64,000 nt of DNA from NCBI RefSeq assembly GCF_023078275.1, contig NC_062980.1:5258401-5322400 (forward strand), given 5' to 3'. The DNA comes from Leguminivora glycinivorella (taxonomy: Eukaryota > Arthropoda > Insecta > Lepidoptera > Tortricidae). The notes under the pieces were generated by a model. That model made no database searches. It worked only from the letters and a program-made list of their open reading frames with translations, and was not told the origin of the DNA. This document shows positions 63,651 to 64,000 of this stretch, piece after piece. The translations under genes were made by a program, and so were the position numbers. How positions within the stretch are numbered: the stretch's first letter is position 1; each line of letters starts with the position of its first letter.

Positions 63651-63909
63651 GGCCGGCAACAGACAGTCTTAAATTTCATAATCTTAAAAAATCATAATCT
63701 TATGAAATCAGATCGAGTGCACGGATTCCCATACAATTTCGCAACTGTCCACACAGTCTTATTTTTTAAGATTATGATTTTTTTCAGATTGATCTGACAG
63801 ATTGCGAATAATTTGAATTTTAAGAATGTGTTTGGCAAGGCAGTCAATCTTATTTTATAAGATTATGATTTTTTAAGATTATGAAAATTAAGACTGTCTG
63901 TTGCCGGCC
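63651..63909. mobile_element. MITE with GGCCGGCAACAGACAGTC ends
   Basis: GGCCGGCAACAGACAGTCTT at 63651 is inverted as AAGACTGTCTGTTGCCGGCC. The interior repeats TTAAGATTATGATTTTTT-type blocks in both orientations. 259 bp, just downstream of mRpS18A. Confidence 0.8.
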
Positions 63910-64000
63910 TAACACATTTTTCTTTTGGTTCGTTAACAGGTTGCGGTGTGCATAAGCTCTATTAGAATGTGTGTGTGAAGAAAGGCTATATTTGTCAATC

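Overview
The window is a piece of insect nuclear genome, almost certainly from a moth or butterfly. It is AT-rich, its genes have many small exons with GT-AG introns, and it is full of short inverted-repeat elements, tRNA-derived SINEs and LINE tails of lepidopteran type. None of this was checked against a database; every call comes from reading the sequence.

Three host genes are present. (1) Positions 3541-14077, minus strand: the 5' and central part of a CEP131 (AZI1/dilatory) centriolar-satellite and ciliary transition-zone protein. Nine coding exons give about 1008 residues, and the 3' end lies outside the window. Several of its exons have decaying tandem copies beside them. A perfect RFX-type X-box lies 109 bp upstream of its start codon. 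(2) Positions 14766-60721, plus strand, head-to-head with CEP131: a 29-exon gene for a predicted 974-residue Ala/Thr/Val-rich protein. Exons 5-23 form an array of 19 exons, each exactly 87 or 99 nt and all phase 1-1. Each encodes one 29- or 33-residue amphipathic repeat (7+11+11 or 11+11+11), reminiscent of perilipin-4, synuclein and LEA 11-mers. I do not recognise the gene by name. (3) Positions 62265-63494, plus strand: mitochondrial ribosomal protein S18A (mL66), three exons, 180 residues.

The exon array of gene 2 is split between exons 14 and 15 by a 21-kb intron made of nested mobile DNA. Its core is a near-intact Polinton/Maverick at 36965-52705 (15,741 bp). It has about 2.29-kb terminal inverted repeats, a 6-bp target duplication (ATCACC), protein-primed DNA polymerase B, chromodomain integrase, packaging ATPase, adenovirus-type protease, major and minor capsid genes and several small conserved genes. 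It sits inside an older repeat, and two near-identical copies of another repeat family flank it in direct orientation.

The points most worth a second look are the 87/99-nt exon array and its 7/11-residue helix logic; the transposon end that abuts the splice acceptor of exon 15; the Polinton's spliced, TIR-encoded gene carrying a PCNA-box-like motif; the predicted extra 5' exon of its polymerase, whose intron holds a small gene with its own TATA box and initiator; the decaying exon duplications in CEP131; and the X-box in the CEP131 promoter.
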